64,000 nt of DNA from Rhodobiaceae bacterium (GCA_020637855.1 JACKJR010000006.1:1-64000), one strand, 5' to 3'. Counted from the stretch's first letter, positions 31,597 to 41,852 are shown. Numbers and translations are program-made. The notes: generated from the letters alone by a model not told the origin.

Positions 31597-32112
31597 TCAG
31601 GCGCATCGGCGTTTGCCGACCGGCCGCAGCCTCACCACCACATCGATATGGGTTACCTCATGGCCTTCCGGAATCCGGGGCAGTCCGTTGACCGTGATCG
31701 ATGAGCTGTCGATATCGATAAGCTGCCCGTCGCTTTCCAGGAAAAAGTGGTGATGGTCGCTGGTGTTGGTGTCGAAATGGCTTTTGGAGCCTTCAACGGC
31801 GACCTCGCGCAGCAAACCTGCCCCGACAAACTGGTGCAGCGTGTTGTAGACGGTTGCCAGCGAAACTTTCACGCCGGCCGAGCGGGCCTGTTCGTGCAGC
31901 CATTCCGCCGTCAGATGCCGGTCGCAGCCATCGAACATCAGCGCGGCAAGGCTCATCCGCTGCCGGGTCGGCCTCAGGCCCGATCGCCGCAATGTTTCCG
32001 CGACATTCGCTTCGCAAGCGCAGCCTGTTTCCGAACAATCCGCCGACTCACACGCACTGATCGTTCGCGCACGCTCAATTCCAGATAATACGGTGTCGGG
32101 TCTGCTGCTCAT
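31597..32112 (-). CDS. irr: Iron response regulator Irr (Fur family)
   Basis: 171 residues from ATG 32112, preceded by GAGGG. A winged helix (LRPTRQRMSLAALMF ... VSLATVYNTLHQFV) is followed by the His cluster SDHHHFFLE, which matches the haem-binding region of Irr. The position divergent to fabA-fabB-fabI is a conserved rhizobial arrangement. The N-terminus has four cysteines (ACESADCSETGCACE), and I see no Gly-Cys-Pro haem regulatory motif as in Bradyrhizobium. Irr represses or activates iron genes when haem is low. Confidence 0.92.
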   Translation of the reverse strand: MSSRPDTVLSGIERARTISACESADCSETGCACEANVAETLRRSGLRPTRQRMSLAALMFDGCDRHLTAEWLHEQARSAGVKVSLATVYNTLHQFVGAGLLREVAVEGSKSHFDTNTSDHHHFFLESDGQLIDIDSSSITVNGLPRIPEGHEVTHIDVVVRLRPVGKRRCA

Positions 32113-32379
32113 TTTGCCCTCTGCGCCCGGCTCCAACGCGTGATGAAGCCCGGCAGGTGGTTCTGATATGGAACGTGCAACCGCCAAGAGGCGCGTCATT
32201 TCCTTGAATTAGGATATTTCCTGCTTTTGACAATGGCAATCCACTGTTTCTGGAAGGGTTTATGCCCCTCAGGGAATCCGGGCAAAACCAGCCCGGCTTT
32301 TTGTTCCTGCCGCCTTCCGGCATCGGAAACCATGTGATACCAAGCCAGCAATGAAGTGGCGCCGGGAGGGTTTTAGCCG

Positions 32380-32925
32380 GTGCCCGAAAACAACGCGAAA
32401 GCGGGGCGGATGAGCGAGCGTCAGACCAGTTTCGACTATGAGAATCTCTTGAAGTGCGCGCGCGGGGAGCTGTTTGGCCCCGGCAACGCACAATTGCCCG
32501 CGCCTCCGATGCTGATGTTCGATCGCATTACCGAGGTTGCAGAAGACGGCGGTGAGCACGGTAAGGGCATGATCCGGGCCGAGTTCGACATCAAACCGGA
32601 CCTCTGGTTCTTTCCCTGCCATTTCATTGGCAATCCGATCATGCCGGGCTGTCTCGGGCTTGACGCGCTTTGGCAACTGACCGGATTCTTCCTCGGCTGG
32701 CTCGGGCTGCCTGGCAAGGGCATGGCGCTTTCGACGGGTGAGGTGAAGTTCAAGGGGATGGTTACGCCATCCGTGAAGCTCGTGGAGTACGGCGTTGACT
32801 TCAAGCGCATCATGAAAGGGCGGCTTGTGCTCGGCATCGCCGACGGCTGGCTCAAGGCGGATGGTGAGACTATCTACAGGGCAGCCGACCTGCGCGTCGG
32901 TCTTTCGCAGCAAAGCGCAACCTGA
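32380..32925 (+). CDS. fabA: 3-hydroxydecanoyl-ACP dehydratase/isomerase
   Basis: 181 residues from GTG 32380, nine bases after GGGAGGG. An ATG at 32410 would give 171 residues, the length of close relatives, and cannot be excluded. The hot-dog fold active site [20 protein letters not shown] has the catalytic His, and Asp follows in the conserved helix. It dehydrates and isomerises C10 intermediates to start unsaturated fatty acid synthesis. fabB and fabI follow in the same direction. Confidence 0.94.
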   Translation: MPENNAKAGRMSERQTSFDYENLLKCARGELFGPGNAQLPAPPMLMFDRITEVAEDGGEHGKGMIRAEFDIKPDLWFFPCHFIGNPIMPGCLGLDALWQLTGFFLGWLGLPGKGMALSTGEVKFKGMVTPSVKLVEYGVDFKRIMKGRLVLGIADGWLKADGETIYRAADLRVGLSQQSAT

Positions 32926-32967
32926 CGTCCGCCCCGGGCCGGACAATATTTGCCCAAGGAGATGCAC

Positions 32968-34188
32968 ATGAGACGAGTCGTCGTCACAGGTATCGGGATC
33001 GTGTCCTCGATCGGCAACGACAAGGAAGAGGTCACCGCCTCCCTGCGTGAGGCCAGGTCGGGCATTTCCTTTTCGCAGGAATTTGCCGATCACGGGTTCC
33101 GTTGTCAGGTCTGGGGTGCGCCGACACTCGATCCGACTGAACTGGTTGACCGCCGTGCCATGCGCTTCCTGTCCAAGGGTGGCGCCTGGAACCATGTTGC
33201 GATGGATCAGGCGATCGCGGACGCCGGTCTTGAGGAAGCTGAAATCCAGCATGAGCGCACGGGCATCATAATGGGTTCCGGCGGGCCTTCGACGCGCACG
33301 GTCGTTGAAGCCGCCGATATCACCCGCGAGAAAGGTTCGCCCAAGCGCATCGGCCCCTTCGCAGTCCCCAAGGCCATGTCGTCGACCGCATCGGCCACAC
33401 TGGCGACCTGGTTCAAGATTCACGGCGTCAATTATTCGATTTCCTCGGCCTGCTCCACATCGGCGCATTGCGTCGGCAACGCCTACGAGCTGATCCAGTG
33501 GGGCAAGCAGGACTTGGTCTTCGCGGGTGGCCACGAGGACCTCGACTGGACCATGTCGAACCTGTTCGATGCCATGGGCGCGATGTCCTCTAAGCACAAT
33601 GATACGCCTGAAACCGCCTCACGCGCTTATGATGCCACCCGCGACGGCTTCGTCATTGCCGGTGGCGCGGGCGTTCTGGTGCTTGAGGAACTCGAGCACG
33701 CCAAGGCGCGCGGCGCGAAAATCTACGCCGAAGTCGTAGGTTATGGCGCCACGTCCGATGGCTACGACATGGTGGCGCCGTCAGGCGAGGGCGCCGTGCG
33801 TTGCATGAAGCAGGCCATGGCGAGCGTGCCCGGCAAAGTTGATTATATCAACACCCACGGCACCTCCACACCGGTGGGGGATACCCAGGAGATCAAGGCG
33901 ATCCGCGAGGTGTTCGGCCAGGACTGCCCGCATATTGCCTCGACGAAGTCTCTGACGGGCCACTCCCTTGGCGCCACCGGCGCACAGGAGGCGATCTACT
34001 CGCTCCTGATGATGCAGGCAGGCTTCATCGGCGAGAGTGCCCATATCACGGAAATCGATCCCGACTTTGCGGACATGCCGATCGTGCGCAGCCGTATCGA
34101 CAACGCCAAGATCGATACAGCTTTATCCAACAGTTTCGGGTTCGGCGGCACCAACGCGACACTCGTGTTCAGCCGCTATAACGGTTGA
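32968..34188 (+). CDS. fabB: Beta-ketoacyl-ACP synthase I
   Basis: 406 residues from ATG 32968 with AAGGAG six bases before it. The thiolase-fold triad is visible: Cys in [11 protein letters not shown], His in [11 protein letters not shown], and His in [13 protein letters not shown], plus the glycine-rich end [11 protein letters not shown]. It extends the cis-decenoyl product of FabA. It is 42 bp after fabA, clearly one operon. Confidence 0.95.
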   Translation: MRRVVVTGIGIVSSIGNDKEEVTASLREARSGISFSQEFADHGFRCQVWGAPTLDPTELVDRRAMRFLSKGGAWNHVAMDQAIADAGLEEAEIQHERTGIIMGSGGPSTRTVVEAADITREKGSPKRIGPFAVPKAMSSTASATLATWFKIHGVNYSISSACSTSAHCVGNAYELIQWGKQDLVFAGGHEDLDWTMSNLFDAMGAMSSKHNDTPETASRAYDATRDGFVIAGGAGVLVLEELEHAKARGAKIYAEVVGYGATSDGYDMVAPSGEGAVRCMKQAMASVPGKVDYINTHGTSTPVGDTQEIKAIREVFGQDCPHIASTKSLTGHSLGATGAQEAIYSLLMMQAGFIGESAHITEIDPDFADMPIVRSRIDNAKIDTALSNSFGFGGTNATLVFSRYNG

Positions 34189-34211
34189 CCCGCCGGGAGG
34201 AACGACGACTG

Positions 34212-35009
34212 ATGCCGGAAGCATTGTTGAAAGGCCGCAGGGGCCTTGTCATGGGTGTTGCCAACGGCCACTCGATCGCCTGGGGGATTGCCAAGGCGCT
34301 CGCGGACCATGGTGCTGAGCTCGCGTTCACCTATCAGGGCGACGCGATCGGGAAACGTGTCATTCCGCTGGCTGAAAGCGTTGGTTCGGATTTCACGATT
34401 CCATGCGATGTGGTCGATCTTGTTTCCGTCGACAAGATGTTCGCCGAGATCGAAAAGCGCTGGGGCGAACTGGATTTCCTGGTTCACGCCATCGCCTATT
34501 CCGACAAGAACGAATTGCGCGGCAAATATGCCGACACGACGCGCGAGAACTTCATCAACACCATGGTGATCTCGTGCTTTTCCTTCACCGAACTCGCCAA
34601 GCGCGCGGCCGGGCTGATGAAGGAAGGCGGCTCGATGCTGACGCTGACCTTCTCGGGTTCGAGCTTTGTCATGCCGAACTACAATGTCATGGGCGTCGCC
34701 AAGGCGGGGCTGGAGGCCAGCGTGCGCTATCTTGCGTCCGATTTCGGGCCCGATGGCATCCGCGTCAACGCGATCTCCGCAGGCCCGGTGCGCACCCTTG
34801 CTGGCGCAGGCATCAGCGATGCGCGCTTCATGTACAACTACCAGCGCGATCATGCGCCTCTGCACCGGTCGATCACGATTGAAGATGTCGGCGGCGCAGC
34901 ACTCTACCTGCTGTCGGATCTGTCGAACGGCGTGACCGGCGAAATCCACTTCGTCGATGCCGGCTACAACACGATCTCGATGCCGCACCCGGACAACCTG
35001 CGGGACTAA
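34212..35009 (+). CDS. fabI: Enoyl-ACP reductase (NADH)
   Basis: 265 residues. The SDR-type cofactor motif is GLVMGVANGHSIAWGIA, and the Tyr-x6-Lys catalytic pair lies in YNVMGVAKAGLEASVRYLA. This spacing is that of FabI, the triclosan target. ATG 34212 lies 24 bp after fabB, with GGGAGGAAC upstream. Its TAA stop shares bases with the stop of the convergent YiiX-like gene. Confidence 0.95.
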   Translation: MPEALLKGRRGLVMGVANGHSIAWGIAKALADHGAELAFTYQGDAIGKRVIPLAESVGSDFTIPCDVVDLVSVDKMFAEIEKRWGELDFLVHAIAYSDKNELRGKYADTTRENFINTMVISCFSFTELAKRAAGLMKEGGSMLTLTFSGSSFVMPNYNVMGVAKAGLEASVRYLASDFGPDGIRVNAISAGPVRTLAGAGISDARFMYNYQRDHAPLHRSITIEDVGGAALYLLSDLSNGVTGEIHFVDAGYNTISMPHPDNLRD

Positions 35010-35806
35010 CTCTCCAGATTGCTTTCCTCTGCGCTGTCACCCTCGTGCCAGACGAGGCCCTTGTAGTCGAATCCGAAATGGATCGTCGGCTTGATCACGG
35101 CGAAATACGGCGACAGGTCGAAATCGCGCGGCGCAAACAGCGAGTGATGCCGGATGTGCAGGATTTCCTGCCGCGTGTAGTTGCTGCGGTCGCCTTTTTT
35201 CGGTTGCTCAACGGTTTCGATCTTCGGCAGGATCGGATAGCGCACATGCTGGAACGCCTGCGCGATCAGTGTCGAGCAGATCGCTCGCGTCGGATCGCCT
35301 GACCCAAGCGCGATCATCCGCCTGCGAAACCGCACCGGTATGGGGGGCGTGGGAAACAGGTATCGCAGCAGATCGAAGACGTTTTTCAGATCGTATTTCA
35401 GCCCGATGCGCTCGCGCATGTAGGTCACGACCATATCGCGATCCTCGGGCGTCAGCCCGACGGGTCTGCAGATACGGATGTTGTGGCAATCGTATTTCGA
35501 CAGTGGCGCGGTGATGCAGCCCGGACCGATCAGCACCTCGATCAGGCGATGCGGCTCACCGTCCGCTTCTTCGGCACCATCGATCTCGCCGACATACATG
35601 GCCGCATGCGACCATGTCGACATGGTCAGATATTTGATCGCGGAGGAGAGATATTGATGCCCCTCCACCAGGATGATGTCGCCAGGCTCCAGCACGCCGA
35701 GCAGCCGGTCGGTCGGGATCGGCGCGAACGGCTCGTATCCCGGCGACGGTTTGGTCAGAAGCCGCGCCAGATACCGTCCCGTTTGTTCAAGCAGGGTATA
35801 GCCCAT
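35006..35806 (-). CDS. YiiX/YebB-like permuted NlpC/P60 cysteine hydrolase
   Basis: 266 residues. The permuted papain-like pattern of this family is clear: GDIILVEGHQYLSSAIK then STWSHAAMYVGE with the His, and later RAICSTLIAQAFQ with the Cys. No signal peptide is clear. The family is proposed to hydrolyse peptide or lipid amide bonds; its substrate in rhizobia is unknown. The stop codon (CTA on the plus strand, 35006-35008) overlaps the TAA of fabI. Confidence 0.82.
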   Translation of the reverse strand: MGYTLLEQTGRYLARLLTKPSPGYEPFAPIPTDRLLGVLEPGDIILVEGHQYLSSAIKYLTMSTWSHAAMYVGEIDGAEEADGEPHRLIEVLIGPGCITAPLSKYDCHNIRICRPVGLTPEDRDMVVTYMRERIGLKYDLKNVFDLLRYLFPTPPIPVRFRRRMIALGSGDPTRAICSTLIAQAFQHVRYPILPKIETVEQPKKGDRSNYTRQEILHIRHHSLFAPRDFDLSPYFAVIKPTIHFGFDYKGLVWHEGDSAEESNLES

Positions 35807-35851
35807 CGTTCCGAGATCGCAGCAAGATGCTTCGGAAACAGATTAGGGCGT

Positions 35852-35875
35852 GGAGGGTTCAAAAGCGAACCCTCC
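35852..35875. terminator. Hairpin between pheT and YiiX-like gene
   Basis: A 9-bp perfect stem (35852-35860 with 35867-35875) with a 6-base loop, 27 bases past the pheT stop. No U-run follows on the minus strand, so it may be a Rho-dependent end or part of a palindromic repeat that includes GAATTGCGTAAA nearby. Confidence 0.5.
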
Positions 35876-35901
35876 GTAGCTGAATTGCGTAAAGTCAGTG
35901 G

Positions 35902-38316
35902 CTAACCGCGCAACGTGCCGCCGGTCGCTTTCGCAACTTGCGCGACAATGCTGTCGCCGACCGCCTCGATATCCTTCTCGGTAAGCGTTTTCTCGCGCGG
36001 CTGCAGCGTCACTTCGATGGCGACGGATTTCTGCCCCTTGAGCGCCTCGCCTTCGTAAAGATCGAAGACGCGGACATCGCTGACGAGAACCTTTTCGGCG
36101 CCGCGCGCGGCCCTGACGATTGCTTGCGCCTCGACATCTCTGTCGACGAGGAAGGCGAAGTCGCGTTTCACCGGCATCAGGTCGGGAAGATCGACCGCCG
36201 GCTTGGCGCGCGTTGCCTTGACTTTCGGTGCCGGCAAGGCGTCGAGGAAAATCTCGCAGGCCACCACCGGACCGTCGGCATCCATCGCGTCGATCACGCC
36301 GGGGTGCAGTTCACCGAAATGCGCCAGGATCATTTTGGGTCCCAGTTGCAGCGTTCCCGAGCGTCCCGGGTGATACCATGCCGGTGCGTTGCGAGTGACC
36401 TGCAGGTTGCCGGTCGGCGCGCCGAGCGCGTCCAGCACGGCGATGGCGTCGGCCTTGGCATCGAACGCGTCCAGTGTGTCTGCTCCGCCTGTCCAGTGCC
36501 GGCCGGTGCGCTCGATCTTCGCCACGCCGCGGCGCACCACAGCCGCCATCTCGATCTGGTCGTCCGGCTCGTCGCCATGATAGGTCGCGCCGATCTCGAA
36601 CAGCGCCACATCGTTCATGCCACGGTTGACGTTGCCTTGTGCCGCCGCGATCAGGCCCGGCAGAAGGCTCGGGCGCATGTCGGTCAGGTCCGATGAAATC
36701 GGGTTCGACAGCTTCACGGCAGCACTTCCGCCGCCGAAGCGTTTGGCGTCTTCTTCGCCGATGAAGGACCACGTCACGGCTTCCACGAGGCCGCGCGCGG
36801 CAAGCGTGCGGCGGGCGTTGTGGGCGCGCGTCTGCGCCAGCGTCAGCACCGCCTGCGGTACGCCGTCGGGCTTGTCCATGGCAACGGTCGGCACACGGTC
36901 GACACCGACGATGCGGGTCACTTCTTCAACGAGGTCCGCGCTCTCGTGCACGTCAGGCCGCCAGCTCGGCACAGCGACCTTGATGTTGTCCTCCGGCCCT
37001 GACATCAGGAAGCCGAGATCGCGCAGGATCGCCTTGATCTCGACCGGGTGCAGGTCGAGCCCGGTCAGGCGCTTCACCTGGCCAAGATCGAAATCGATGA
37101 CCTTCTCGCTCTCCGGTACGCTGCCGGCGAGCGCCAGATTGCTTGGTGTGCCGCCGCAGAAATCGACCACCATCTGTGCTGCGAGTTTCGCACCGGGGAT
37201 GACGCTTTCAGGATCGACGGAACGCTCGAAGCGGTAACGTGCATCCGACAGGAGATCGACGGCGCGGCCGGTGCGCGCGGTGACCTGCGGGTCGAACAGC
37301 GCCGATTCGATCAGCACGTTGACGGTCTCTTCGGTGGACCCTGAGTCCTCGCCACCCATGATGCCGCCAAGTCCAAGCACGTTCGCATCGTCGGCGATGA
37401 CGCACATGGTTTCGTCGGCCTCGTAGGTCTTGCCGTCGAGGGCGAGAAAACTCTCGCCCTTGTTGCCCATGCGCGCGCGGATCGTGCCGGTCAGCTTGTC
37501 GGCATCATAGACGTGCAGCGGGCGGCCGCGATCGTAGGAGACGTAGTTGGTGATATCGACCAGCGCGTTGATGGGGCGCAGGCCAATGGCCTTCAGCCGC
37601 TGTTGCACCCATTTGGGGCTCGCTCCGTTCTTCACGCCCTTCACATAAACACCGGCGAAGACCGGGCAGGCATGCGCGTCAGCGGTATCGAAGGTGAGCT
37701 CGATTTTTATCGGGCTGTCGAACGCACCGTCGAGGTCTGGAACATCGAGGGGTTTCAGCTTTCCCATGCCGGCTGCCGCCAGATCACGCGCGATGCCGTG
37801 CACGCCGAGGCAATCGCCACGGTTCGGCGTGATGCCGACCTCGATGACCGGATCGTCCAGGCCCAGCACTTCAGCGAAGGGAATGCCGATCTTTGTATCC
37901 TCGGGCAGGTCGATGATGCCGTCGTGATCGTCGGACAGACCCATCTCGCGTTCCGACACCAGCATGCCGTTGGATTCAACGCCGCGGATGACGCCGGGTT
38001 TCAAATCCATGCCGGTGCCGGGAATGTGCGTGCCGGTGGGCGCGAAGACGCCGACCATGCCGGTACGCGCGTTCGGCGCGCCGCACACGACCTGGTGCTG
38101 CGTTGTGCCGTCATCGACGGTGCACACCCGCAACCGGTCGGCATTGGGGTGCTGCTCGGCCTTGACGACACGCGCGGTTCTGAACGGCGCGAAGGTCTCT
38201 GCCGGGTTCTCGATGGATTCGACTTCCAGCCCGATCAACGACAGCTTGTCGGCGATCGCGTCGAGGCTTTCGTCGGTTTCCAAATGATCTTTCAGCCAGT
38301 TGAGCGTGAACTTCAT
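35902..38316 (-). CDS. pheT: Phenylalanyl-tRNA synthetase beta subunit
   Basis: 804 residues, full length. The N-terminus MKFTLNWLKDHLETDESLD and the tRNA-binding EMAP domain (HPNADRLRVCTVDDG) are followed by B3/B4 editing regions, the B5 domain and the C-terminal anticodon-binding fold (PVKRDFAFLVDRDVEAQ). With PheS it makes the (alpha-beta)2 enzyme. It is 18 bp downstream of pheS. Confidence 0.97.
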   Translation of the reverse strand: MKFTLNWLKDHLETDESLDAIADKLSLIGLEVESIENPAETFAPFRTARVVKAEQHPNADRLRVCTVDDGTTQHQVVCGAPNARTGMVGVFAPTGTHIPGTGMDLKPGVIRGVESNGMLVSEREMGLSDDHDGIIDLPEDTKIGIPFAEVLGLDDPVIEVGITPNRGDCLGVHGIARDLAAAGMGKLKPLDVPDLDGAFDSPIKIELTFDTADAHACPVFAGVYVKGVKNGASPKWVQQRLKAIGLRPINALVDITNYVSYDRGRPLHVYDADKLTGTIRARMGNKGESFLALDGKTYEADETMCVIADDANVLGLGGIMGGEDSGSTEETVNVLIESALFDPQVTARTGRAVDLLSDARYRFERSVDPESVIPGAKLAAQMVVDFCGGTPSNLALAGSVPESEKVIDFDLGQVKRLTGLDLHPVEIKAILRDLGFLMSGPEDNIKVAVPSWRPDVHESADLVEEVTRIVGVDRVPTVAMDKPDGVPQAVLTLAQTRAHNARRTLAARGLVEAVTWSFIGEEDAKRFGGGSAAVKLSNPISSDLTDMRPSLLPGLIAAAQGNVNRGMNDVALFEIGATYHGDEPDDQIEMAAVVRRGVAKIERTGRHWTGGADTLDAFDAKADAIAVLDALGAPTGNLQVTRNAPAWYHPGRSGTLQLGPKMILAHFGELHPGVIDAMDADGPVVACEIFLDALPAPKVKATRAKPAVDLPDLMPVKRDFAFLVDRDVEAQAIVRAARGAEKVLVSDVRVFDLYEGEALKGQKSVAIEVTLQPREKTLTEKDIEAVGDSIVAQVAKATGGTLRG

Positions 38317-38334
38317 GATTTTTTCCTCACCGGC

Positions 38335-39432
38335 TTAGCGGCTCAGGCCCCCTGCAAGACTGGGCAGGTCGAGCGCGGCGAAACCGTAATGCTTCAGCCA
38401 GCGCAGGTCGGAGGCGAAGAAGGTGCGAAGATCGGGGATGCCGTATTTCAGCATCGCGATGCGGTCGATGCCCATGCCCCAGGCAAAGCCCTGATATTCG
38501 GCAGGGTCGAGCCCGACATTGCGCAGCACGTTGGGATGCACCATGCCGCAGCCCAGAATCTCCAGCCAGCCGTCGCCTTCACCGATTTTCAGTTCGTTGC
38601 CGACGCGGGTGCAGCCGACATCGACCTCCATCGAGGGTTCGGTGAAGGGGAAGTGGCTGGCGCGGAACCGCATCTTGACGTTGGGCACCTCGAAGAAGGC
38701 CTTGAGGAACTCTTCCAGCACCCATTTCAGGTTGCCGAGATTGGCCTGTTTGTCGATGACGAGGCCTTCGACCTGATGGAACATCGGCGTGTGGGTCTGG
38801 TCGTAGTCGCAGCGGAAGACGCGACCCGGCGCGATGATGCGGATCGGCGGCTTGGTCGAAAGCATGGTGCGGATCTGCACCGGGCTGGTGTGGGTCCGCA
38901 ACAGCCGGCGCGAACCGTCCTCGCGCGGATCGAAATAGAACGTGTCCATTTCCTGCCGCGCCGGGTGATCCTCCGGGATGTTCAGCGCGGTGAAATTGTA
39001 GTTGTCGTTCTCGATATGCGGGCCTTCGGCGATCGAGAAGCCCATGTCGGCGAAGATCGCGATCAGCTCGTCGACCACCTGCGCGACGGGATGCACGCGG
39101 CCCTGTGCAACGGCGGGCTCGCGTACGGGTAGCGTCACGTCGACGGTCTCGGTCGCGAGACGTTCTTCCAGCGCCTGGGCTTTGAGAATTTCGCGCCGCG
39201 CGTTGATTTCGTCGGTGACGCGGATCTTCAAGCCATTGATCAGCGGCCCATTGATCTGCCGGTCTTCCGGGCTCATGCCGCCAAGGCCGCGCAGCAATTC
39301 GCTGACCGCGCCCTTCTTGCCGAGCGCGGACACGCGCACCGCTTCGAGCGCTGCTTCATCGCCGGCGGAAGCAATCTCGCCAGTGAGCACTTTTTCGAGC
39401 TGTTCGATGTTGGCCGCGATGGAGGCCATCAT
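38335..39432 (-). CDS. pheS: Phenylalanyl-tRNA synthetase alpha subunit
   Basis: 365 residues from ATG 39432 with GGAG five bases before. Class II motifs are present: motif 2 near [30 protein letters not shown] for the substrate loop, and motif 3 [19 protein letters not shown] coiled-coil N-terminus (about 1-80) binds tRNA. The Phe-pocket region follows the usual pattern. Confidence 0.97.
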   Translation of the reverse strand: MMASIAANIEQLEKVLTGEIASAGDEAALEAVRVSALGKKGAVSELLRGLGGMSPEDRQINGPLINGLKIRVTDEINARREILKAQALEERLATETVDVTLPVREPAVAQGRVHPVAQVVDELIAIFADMGFSIAEGPHIENDNYNFTALNIPEDHPARQEMDTFYFDPREDGSRRLLRTHTSPVQIRTMLSTKPPIRIIAPGRVFRCDYDQTHTPMFHQVEGLVIDKQANLGNLKWVLEEFLKAFFEVPNVKMRFRASHFPFTEPSMEVDVGCTRVGNELKIGEGDGWLEILGCGMVHPNVLRNVGLDPAEYQGFAWGMGIDRIAMLKYGIPDLRTFFASDLRWLKHYGFAALDLPSLAGGLSR

Positions 39433-39451
39433 GTCGTCTCCGTTGCTTCTC

Positions 39452-39494
39452 GCATGATCCCGAAAAGTTGCAGACTTTTCGGACAAGATCATGC
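39452..39494. repeat. Palindromic repeat between pheS and rplT
   Basis: Nested arms: GCATGATC (39452-39459) with GATCATGC (39487-39494), and CCGAAAAGT (39460-39468) with ACTTTTCGG (39474-39482). This two-tier hairpin matches a repeat type common between genes in rhizobia. A second weaker stem (GCCTTTTCG region, 39591-39641) follows before the rplT stop. Confidence 0.65.
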
Positions 39495-39647
39495 GGCAGA
39501 ATAGAGGGTGAAGCCGGCTTCACCTTGGGTGCAACGGATCCGGAAGCGCAATTGTCATGCTTCAGGACCCGGTTGCGGTTGAAACCGTGCCGCCTTTTCG
39601 ATCTGCGGCACGGCCGTTCGCGTCAGGCCCCGAAAAGGCTTGGTCAA

Positions 39648-40004
39648 TCAGGCGAGGGCAGCTTCTGCCTTGCCGACCAGCGCCTTGAAAGCATCGGGCT
39701 GGTGGATGGCAAGATCGGCGAGCACCTTGCGGTCGACCTCGATACCGGCCTTTCCGAGGCCGTCGATAAATCGTGCATAGGTGAGGCCGTGCTCGCGGGT
39801 CGCAGCGTTGATGCGCTGGATCCACAGCGAGCGGAACGAACGCTTGCGGACCTTGCGGTCGCGATAAGCGTACTGCTGTGCCTTCTCCACCGCCTGCTTG
39901 GCGGTGCGGATGGTGTTCTTGCGGCGGCCGTAATAGCCCTTGGCAGCCTTCAGGACTTTCTTGTGGCGGGCGTGTCCAGTTACGCCCCGTTTCACGCGTG
40001 ACAT
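39648..40004 (-). CDS. rplT: 50S ribosomal protein L20
   Basis: 118 residues, very basic, beginning [19 protein letters not shown] and containing [19 protein letters not shown], both hallmarks of L20. It is required for early large-subunit assembly. It follows rpmI by 39 bp in the infC-rpmI-rplT-pheS-pheT run. Confidence 0.97.
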   Translation of the reverse strand: MSRVKRGVTGHARHKKVLKAAKGYYGRRKNTIRTAKQAVEKAQQYAYRDRKVRKRSFRSLWIQRINAATREHGLTYARFIDGLGKAGIEVDRKVLADLAIHQPDAFKALVGKAEAALA

Positions 40005-40043
40005 CTTAGCGGTCTCCGGATGTGTCTGGGTATCAGGTCAGGT

Positions 40044-40241
40044 TCAGGCGTAGGGCAGGAATTTGCGGACGATCTTGGCGTCGGACTCGTTGAGAATCAC
40101 CGTGCCGCGTGCGTTACGAATGAACTTGTTCGTACGCTTGATCATCATGTGCCGCTTGCCGGCCTGCTGGCCCCGGACCTTTCCGGTCGCGGTCAGCTTG
40201 AAGCGCTTCTTGGCGCCGCTCTTGGTCTTCATCTTGGGCAT
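40044..40241 (-). CDS. rpmI: 50S ribosomal protein L35
   Basis: 65 residues from ATG 40241 with AAGGAG before it. [20 protein letters not shown] is the L35 signature. The longer open frame upstream has no family support. Confidence 0.96.
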   Translation of the reverse strand: MPKMKTKSGAKKRFKLTATGKVRGQQAGKRHMMIKRTNKFIRNARGTVILNESDAKIVRKFLPYA

Positions 40242-40363
40242 TTTGCTCTCCTTCAAGCGGGCGGAAGCAGCTGCTTTCGCAGCAAAATCCGCCCTGGTCG
40301 TGTGCATGAGCAGATCACATGGACATCCACGGCATGCCCCGCCGGGCCATGTGAGAACGGCGC

Positions 40364-40392
40364 CTTATAAGGAAAACAGGTTGTCAGCGCAA
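40364..40392 (-). promoter_or_regulatory. Possible sigma-70 promoter of rpmI-rplT
   Basis: On the minus strand TTGCGC (40387-40392) and TATAAG (40364-40369) are 17 bases apart, in the 180-bp spacer between infC and rpmI, about 125 bp before rpmI. Boxes are only partial matches to the consensus. Confidence 0.4.
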
Positions 40393-40421
40393 GCCGTTGC
40401 CCGTCTATCCGTAATCGATGA

Positions 40422-40961
40422 TCAGCGCGGCGCCAGCACCATGATCATTTGCCGGCCTTCAAGCTTGGGCTCGTATTCGACCTTGGCGATCTCGGTGACG
40501 TCTTCCTTGACCCGATGAAGAAGCTGCATGCCGAGTTCCTGGTGCGCCATTTCGCGGCCGCGGAACCTGAGCGTCACCTTGACCTTGTCGCCCTCGTCAA
40601 AGAAGCGGCGCATGCTTTTCATCTTCACGTCGTAGTCGTGAATGTCGATGTTCGGGCGCATCTTGATTTCCTTGACCTCGATGGTCTTCTGCTTCTTGCG
40701 CGCCTCGTTGGCGCGCTTCTGCGCCTGATACTTGAACTTGCCGAAATCGAGAATCTTGCAGACCGGGGGCGTCGAGTTCGGTGCGATCTCGACAAGATCG
40801 AGACCGGCTTCCTCGGCCAGGACAATGGCGTCGGCAGGGCTCATTTCGCCGCGGTTCTCGCCTTCGGCGTCGATGAGCTGGATTTTCGGCGAATCGATCT
40901 CGCCGTTGACGCGCGGACCTTCCTTGACGGTCGGCGCTGCCTTGTGGGGACGACGTGCTAT
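40422..40961 (-). CDS. infC: Translation initiation factor IF-3
   Basis: 179 residues if it starts at an ATA at 40961. AGAAGGAG lies 8 bases before that codon, and the next residues [20 protein letters not shown] match the N-terminus of rhizobial IF-3. There is no ATG, GTG or TTG near the expected position; the open frame further up begins at a TTG that has no family support. IF-3 from many bacteria uses AUU or other rare starts for self-control. The C-terminus REMAHQELG ... [12 protein letters not shown] is typical. Confidence 0.93.
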   Translation of the reverse strand: MARRPHKAAPTVKEGPRVNGEIDSPKIQLIDAEGENRGEMSPADAIVLAEEAGLDLVEIAPNSTPPVCKILDFGKFKYQAQKRANEARKKQKTIEVKEIKMRPNIDIHDYDVKMKSMRRFFDEGDKVKVTLRFRGREMAHQELGMQLLHRVKEDVTEIAKVEYEPKLEGRQMIMVLAPR

Positions 40962-41209
40962 GGCTCGTGCTCCTTCTATCGTTTCAACAATGGCGGCATC
41001 GTATCGGACATGATGTCCCGCATTTCCGTTGCCGCCAACACAAAAACCGTCCGAGGCGGCAAACCCGCCATCGAACGCTTCCTGCAACCCCTATAAAGTC
41101 GTTTACGGGCCTTGCGAAGTCAATTGGGCGCGTTCTTAACTGGCAATGAAAATAGTCGTATGCCGATCAATCCGTGCATGACGGCGTCAACACAAAGGGT
41201 GTGCGCCAT

Positions 41210-41812
41210 ATGTCCATCCATCATCTCATTGCGTTCAATATCGCCCTGATTGCCGCAATCCTGAGCCCGGGCCCGGCCTTTCTCGTCGCTGTACAGACGA
41301 CATTGCGCTCCGGTCGCCGCGCAGGGATCGCGGTTGGATGCGGGCTGGGGCTGATGGCATCGATCTGGACGGCGATGGCGCTGCTGGGGCTCGACGCGGT
41401 GTTTGCCGTGTTCCCCTGGGCCTATGCGGCAGCCAAAATCTGTGGCGCATTCTATCTTTTGTATATTGCCTGGAACATGTGGAAAGGCGCGCGCGATCGC
41501 ATCGAACCGGCGGAATATCGCGCCCGTAGCGCTTTCCGACGCGGATTCCTGATCAACGCGCTCAATCCGAAATCCATGCTGTTTGCCGCTGCCGTGCTGA
41601 TCGTCGTCTTCCCCGCCGACATGTCCTATGGCGAGGACGCCGTGGTGGTTCTCAATCACCTCGTCGTGGAACTGATTTTCTATACCGCGCTGGCATTCGC
41701 CATGAGTACGAGCCGTGTCAGCGCGGGTTACATGAAGGCCAAGGTTTTCCTGGACCGCGCCGCGTCCGTTGTTCTGGGTGGGCTGGGGCTGCGGCTGCTG
41801 TTTTCCAGATGA
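41210..41812 (+). CDS. LysE/RhtB family exporter
   Basis: 200 residues from ATG 41210, with about five to six hydrophobic helices. The N-terminal PGPAFLVAVQTTLRSGRRAG is the LysE family motif. Such proteins export amino acids or similar metabolites. The substrate is not determinable. It is followed 40 bp downstream by an alpha/beta hydrolase in the same direction. Confidence 0.85.
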   Translation: MSIHHLIAFNIALIAAILSPGPAFLVAVQTTLRSGRRAGIAVGCGLGLMASIWTAMALLGLDAVFAVFPWAYAAAKICGAFYLLYIAWNMWKGARDRIEPAEYRARSAFRRGFLINALNPKSMLFAAAVLIVVFPADMSYGEDAVVVLNHLVVELIFYTALAFAMSTSRVSAGYMKAKVFLDRAASVVLGGLGLRLLFSR

Positions 41813-41852
41813 TCGGGGTTCGCGGGCGATTGACCGGAATGGGTGACTGGAG

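Noticed and set aside
37513..39132. Long plus-strand frame opposite pheT and pheS
   Set aside because: Antisense shadow of two well-supported synthetase genes, with a His- and Asp-rich composition typical of such shadows.
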